From positions 11,637 to 19,787 of the forward strand of contig WFMA01000206.1 in the NCBI GenBank assembly GCA_009177195.1: a stretch of 8,151 bases of DNA. The letters are read 5' to 3'. Made by a program: the position numbers and the translations under genes. Below the pieces are notes generated by a model. The model had not been told where the DNA came from, did no database searches, and saw only the letters and a list, made by a program, of their open reading frames with translations. Within the stretch, counting starts at the first letter, position 1. Each line of letters opens with the position of its first letter. Source of the stretch: Bacteroidales bacterium (GTDB lineage Bacteria; Bacteroidota; Bacteroidia; Bacteroidales; Muribaculaceae). Positions 5,601 through 8,151 of the stretch are shown here, piece after piece.

Positions 5601-8151
5601 TTCGGGAGCGAGGAGAAGGGGGTGAGGATTGGCGTTGACGGCTCGTTTATGGTGGGCAGCGGGGTGACGTTCAACGTGGGTAATGTGAGCGGGCTGGAGA
5701 ACACTCTCAGTGAGCTCGCCAATTTCAATATAGGGCTGAACAATCTGCTCGTGCCGATAGGCAAGGATGGCAAGCCTAAGTCGTGGACTTATGCGGCGAC
5801 GAATCCCGACGACATAGAGTCGGTGATGGTGACGAAGGGGTTGTGGTCCACTAAGTATGTTTCGACGAAAGGCGTTTCGGAGGATAGCGGGACCGGCACC
5901 GGCACGGTGGTGAATCTGCTGCGGGCTTGGGAGGACTACAATCCGAACTTGGCTGACAGCTACGCGCTGTCGGCGGGGCTTGGCTACAGCCTGTACAACG
6001 AGCAGCTGTCTCTTGCGGGGCGGGTGAGCCTGTTGGAGGACGGTGCGGCTGTGTCGTTGGAGAATTATTACACGAAGTCGCAGAGCGACGGGCGGTATTA
6101 TACGAAGACTGAGAGCGACAGCCGTTTTCAGCCGGCGGGAGACTATGCTCTGGCTTCGGCGCTCGCAGGGTATCTGCCGCTGACGGGCGGGACGCTGACG
6201 GGAAAGCTGACCGCTGAAGCTGGGGTGCTGGCTGAAAGCCCTGATTATGGCGAGGGGCTTGAGGTGCGCCGTAGCGGCATACGGAACGCCGCAATCAAAT
6301 TCTCGAACACAGCCGGATTGTTGGGTTATATCGGCATAGGCAGCGCGGCGGGAGCGGAGAAGTTCCGATACCAACCGTGCTTTAAATCGCCGAGCAGCGC
6401 GGCGGACCTTCTGATTTGGACTGAGGGCAACGACGGCGCGGGCAGCGGGCTGGATGCGGATTTGCTCGACGGGTACCATGAGTCAAGTTTCTTGAGATAC
6501 AGAGGGGGCTTGTCGGATGCGACAAATGCCGTAGCCGGAGTGGGAACATACGGATGGAACGCAAGCGCGACAGGGTTCGGGTCTCCATACGGCGACTCCC
6601 TTGTGATTCAAGGACAGTCGACCTGGTATAACCGACTTGACTTTAGAACTGACGGACGAATTGACTTTTGGCAGGCGATCAATCCGTCGTCGCTGGCGGG
6701 GTGCATGGCGAGAAAGGGCACTATCGCATATCTGACAGATAATGTCAGATCGGCTTCGCAGCTCGCCACTGCTCGCAAAATCTTCGGCAACGATTTTGAC
6801 GGCACTGCCGACATCTCAGTCATGGCGCTCGGGCAGATGCGGCATCTGAACTTTACGGGAACGGACGGTTCGACGGTCGTGGGCTGGGTGGGGCGTGGCA
6901 GCGCGTCAAATGACAATATCGCTTTGATAAGCTATACCTCAGAAGTCCGCATCGGGGCAAATTCATCAGCGACCGACATTGTAGTCACGACGGGGCACAA
7001 AGTGGGAGTAGGCACCGCATCTCCAGCCTACAAGTTGGACGTTGCCGGGGCTATCCGCGCCAGTGAGGTGGTGATCGGCGGGGCTACGCTGTCGTGGGAC
7101 GGCAAGGCGCTGAAGGTCAACACGGGATTTTATTCGACGGAATTTGTATCGACTAAGGGCGTGAGCAACGACAGCGGAGCGCCGGGAAGCGGCATCGACG
7201 TTACGTTTCTCGCCGGGTATCTCGCTGAGCACGGCTATGTGACCGCTTCGTCGCTGGGGAACTATGTTGACAAGACGAGCGCGCAGGAGATTGGCGGGCA
7301 GAAGACATTTACATCTAACGTAACGTCATTTACGAGGCGTGTCGAGATAAAGGGAGCGACTACGGAGTATGCCGCTTTCCCCGAATTGCTGCTGCATATT
7401 CCAAATGTGAATTACAGCAAACTGAAAATGGATAATGGCGGCACCGTCCATCTGCTTGCCGGAAGTGACACCGACTGGACCTCTTACAAATCCATAAAAG
7501 CGGCTTCTTTCGTCCGTAAGGGCGGTACTTCTGCCCAATTCCTCAAGGCTGACGGGAGCGTGGACGGAAATAGCTACGCTCGGAGCGTGGTTGCCGCAGG
7601 CGTGAACATGCAAAATGTGGCGGGCTACGGCAATGCGATGGGCATGATTATGTTGAACGGCTCAAATTCCAACGATAACCCTAACGGTCAGACAGGGTGG
7701 CATCATTACGTCAATATGTCGTATAATGTCGAAGCTAACAACATGTGGCAAACGCAGATTGCGGTCAAAGCCGGAACTACGGACTTGTGGGTCCGTTCAC
7801 GTTCGGGCGGCTCGGTTGCAAGCGGTTTGGCATGGGTGGCTCCGTGGACGAGAATCCTCACTGGGTCTAACTATTCCTCCGTTCTGGACTCCTCATACGT
7901 GAAGAAGTCGGGCGATGGGATGACGGGGGCGCTGCGTTTCGCCAAAACCGATACGACTATGATTCTCGCTCCGGACAATATTGCCAATAACTCACTTGTT
8001 GAATGGCGACAAGACGATAAGGTGAAAGGTCGTGTGTATTGGTCGCCCGATTGGGGCATGTTGATTCAAGGGAGCAAGTCGGACGGCACGCCTTTTGCTT
8101 GCGTGGGCTCTGATTCCTTGTATTGGTATGGCTCTAACAAGTTCTGGCACT
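2610..8151 (+). CDS. Giant tail hub-fibre protein (Tal-like N-terminus, receptor-binding fibre modules), 3' end outside window
   Basis: ATG at 2610 overlaps the TGA of the Dit-like gene; 1847 codons follow with no stop to the window edge. Regions by residue: 1-540, mixed alpha/beta, plausibly the tail hub (prophage tail/endopeptidase-like, Tal); its Dit-side position supports this. 543-562, a short coiled coil (VGRLDKMQNQIDSLAAG); 563-571, a glycine linker GQGQGGGGY; 572-860, a middle region starting FLSKLKDDRSAGLIASDKGF, as I recall from Bacteroidales phage tail proteins; about 860-1080, a glycine-rich stalk with FWGGG and VRMDGTGYFCGGNI. From 1080 on, fibre modules: STKYVSTKGVS, two YYTKxxSDxR repeats (1153-1172), LTGGTLTGKL (1191-1200), DADLLDGYHESSF (1282-1294), KVGVGTASPAYKLDV (1464-1478), a second VSTKGVS, AQEIGGQKTF, and a WHHYVNMSY to WVAPWTRI domain (about 1697-1749). 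Such motifs are known in fibres that bind host surface receptors. No catalytic motif is evident. The C-terminus is missing. Confidence 0.85.
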   Translation, partial: MSWEIRSKDGVVKAIAEKVEYNDEWMQECYVSATIESPAPIDFQIGDYLIYRDERFEINYAPGKIKSAPQYEKGDAFKYENVKFNSLADELTQCDFLDVVLNDNQLHFTGLPKFSFYGGVKQLAARIQANLDRAYGKNTWQVKIAEEFSGTEERNVSVDNIKVQGALSILVNDFKTYYAIKGRTLTIGAAGIPADHLFKYGKGQGLYEIEENAEADQQIVTRLRAYGSTRNIPHRYYNDLSGADGKKLIPDNMAVQYLMLPEFPYTTQDPYIDSKNIDALGVREGTLFFDGSNPDLPETYPSIEGMTAEQLKAAGVPCNATGELDVLVSAEQMTDNGVGKIEGDAFEGNATTTAEPATFKVTIKDVGFDINDHLTTQAATISFKSGMLGGREFEIVDCKKDGNNYVLELNRVFDEDIKLWFPYKDYNAKQDDKFVLLNIKMPEVYIKAASQLLKERAQAWLDKNDYSRSVYAPKIDEIFMARQHDTAMASGGTIKSLHDTLRAGVQLLFEDEDLHIDAAIFIDRLTIVEGEGPIPTYEVVLKEEKTVGRLDKMQNQIDSLAAGQGQGGGGYTASQIRSLINAYGGQLFLSKLKDDRSAGLIASDKGFDVGDFLAGASGARLGKDAETGKTHLEVDYIYARVKAYFESLTIMEANTLAGKQYITPGGSIKCAKVEETETAYRCYFLSEQDGEKTETKIIVGDQAISEMFNAATGTANKVSNHRYWRLVTAVNNDAYADETGNRYGYIDLSKSDCENNSDEPKEGDIIDQFGNRNDSTRQAAMVFDTVSPADAPSIKLFVRIGSGDTNAEHYSLDKRDIISYGYDSVKGNAYFRCYGDTYFGARDAGSFIEFNEQEKSVHLNNVVVSLGSKIGDRTFEQLLEGVDAGKYLREALRESTVVDNGLVLTSAVLLGYTNSAGERVTMAGHNGLVPSSITDAVKRGRVIASFWGGGMTDRYYDAAGALRETALTSGYAASLVRMDGTGYFCGGNIRFEKDYALFGSEEKGVRIGVDGSFMVGSGVTFNVGNVSGLENTLSELANFNIGLNNLLVPIGKDGKPKSWTYAATNPDDIESVMVTKGLWSTKYVSTKGVSEDSGTGTGTVVNLLRAWEDYNPNLADSYALSAGLGYSLYNEQLSLAGRVSLLEDGAAVSLENYYTKSQSDGRYYTKTESDSRFQPAGDYALASALAGYLPLTGGTLTGKLTAEAGVLAESPDYGEGLEVRRSGIRNAAIKFSNTAGLLGYIGIGSAAGAEKFRYQPCFKSPSSAADLLIWTEGNDGAGSGLDADLLDGYHESSFLRYRGGLSDATNAVAGVGTYGWNASATGFGSPYGDSLVIQGQSTWYNRLDFRTDGRIDFWQAINPSSLAGCMARKGTIAYLTDNVRSASQLATARKIFGNDFDGTADISVMALGQMRHLNFTGTDGSTVVGWVGRGSASNDNIALISYTSEVRIGANSSATDIVVTTGHKVGVGTASPAYKLDVAGAIRASEVVIGGATLSWDGKALKVNTGFYSTEFVSTKGVSNDSGAPGSGIDVTFLAGYLAEHGYVTASSLGNYVDKTSAQEIGGQKTFTSNVTSFTRRVEIKGATTEYAAFPELLLHIPNVNYSKLKMDNGGTVHLLAGSDTDWTSYKSIKAASFVRKGGTSAQFLKADGSVDGNSYARSVVAAGVNMQNVAGYGNAMGMIMLNGSNSNDNPNGQTGWHHYVNMSYNVEANNMWQTQIAVKAGTTDLWVRSRSGGSVASGLAWVAPWTRILTGSNYSSVLDSSYVKKSGDGMTGALRFAKTDTTMILAPDNIANNSLVEWRQDDKVKGRVYWSPDWGMLIQGSKSDGTPFACVGSDSLYWYGSNKFWH
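5847..5891 (+). repeat. STKGVS fibre module, copy 1
   Basis: Codes for STKYVSTKGVSEDSG (residues 1080-1094 of the tail protein). It matches copy 2 at 12 of 15 residues, but the DNA differs at many third codon positions, so the repeat is conserved as protein rather than as recent DNA duplication. A GTGTGT-like low-complexity stretch follows, then a helical segment. Confidence 0.7.
6066..6125 (+). repeat. Tandem YYTKxxSDxR tail-fibre repeats
   Basis: Two adjacent 30-base units code for YYTKSQSDGR and YYTKTESDSR, identical at 7 of 10 residues. Repeats of this type occur in trimeric phage fibres, directly before a TGGTLTG turn, as seen here at 6183-6203. They suggest a trimeric shaft between the stalk and the receptor-binding part. 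Confidence 0.7.
7134..7178 (+). repeat. STKGVS fibre module, copy 2
   Basis: Codes for STEFVSTKGVSNDSG (residues 1509-1523 of the tail protein). As in copy 1, it follows a strand-turn segment and precedes a small-residue linker (APGSG) and a helical or shaft segment. The spacing between copies is 429 codons. Confidence 0.7.

Noticed and set aside
5145..6479. A 444-codon open frame on the minus strand
   Set aside because: It lies wholly antisense to the tail gene and coincides with the G-rich codon block. Sense codons there rarely produce TTA, CTA or TCA in the phase that would stop the antisense frame. The product is dominated by Arg, Pro, Ala and His with no recognisable domain.
1..8151. 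Diversity-generating retroelement, CRISPR array, tRNA, insertion sequence or attachment site
   Set aside because: I looked for a template/variable repeat pair, reverse transcriptase motif, regularly spaced repeats, cloverleaf structure, transposase and terminal repeats, and saw none in the window.

Overview
The window looks like part of a tailed-phage genome or prophage from a Bacteroidales host (gut Bacteroidetes). Three things point there. The one clear intergenic promoter has the Bacteroidetes -7 element TAnnTTTG. Start codons lack Shine-Dalgarno sequences, being preceded by A- or U-rich stretches. The predicted proteins have the style of Bacteroidales phage tail proteins. The host genus cannot be fixed from the sequence; I see no integrase, attachment site, tRNA, CRISPR array or insertion sequence.

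Left part (1-1982), all on the + strand: the 3' portion of a P4-type, D5-like phage primase/helicase gene with Walker A, acidic, Asn and Arg-Arg motifs, then two small packed genes of 127 and 128 codons with unknown function. Gaps are 5 bases and 1 base, so these are almost certainly one transcript from a promoter left of the window. The first small gene is somewhat AT-rich.

Middle (1983-2109): a 127-base regulatory gap. It holds a Bacteroidetes-type promoter (2007-2037), an inverted repeat overlapping it, and, between promoter and next start codon, a 17-bp hairpin with a GAAA loop followed by a U-rich tract. That hairpin has the form of an intrinsic terminator. It may end the replication transcript, attenuate the tail transcript, or release a short leader RNA of about 60 nt.

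Right part (2110-8151), + strand: a tail-tip cassette. A 167-aa Dit-like (distal tail) protein overlaps by ATGA the start of a very long open frame. That frame runs 1847 codons without a stop and leaves the window. It appears to join an N-terminal tail hub (Tal-like) region, a coiled coil and glycine linker, a middle stalk region, and a C-terminal fibre with receptor-binding-style modules. Base composition changes sharply within this gene (about 67% GC in two sampled lines near 5300 and 6000, about 43% in a sampled line near 7700), suggesting a mosaic.

Together the window joins the end of a DNA-replication unit to the start of a separately promoted host-recognition unit. No established defence or novel enzymatic system is evident. 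The least ordinary parts are the promoter-hairpin leader, the hub-fibre fusion with its compositional blocks, and a tail-tip cassette not preceded by a tape-measure gene.
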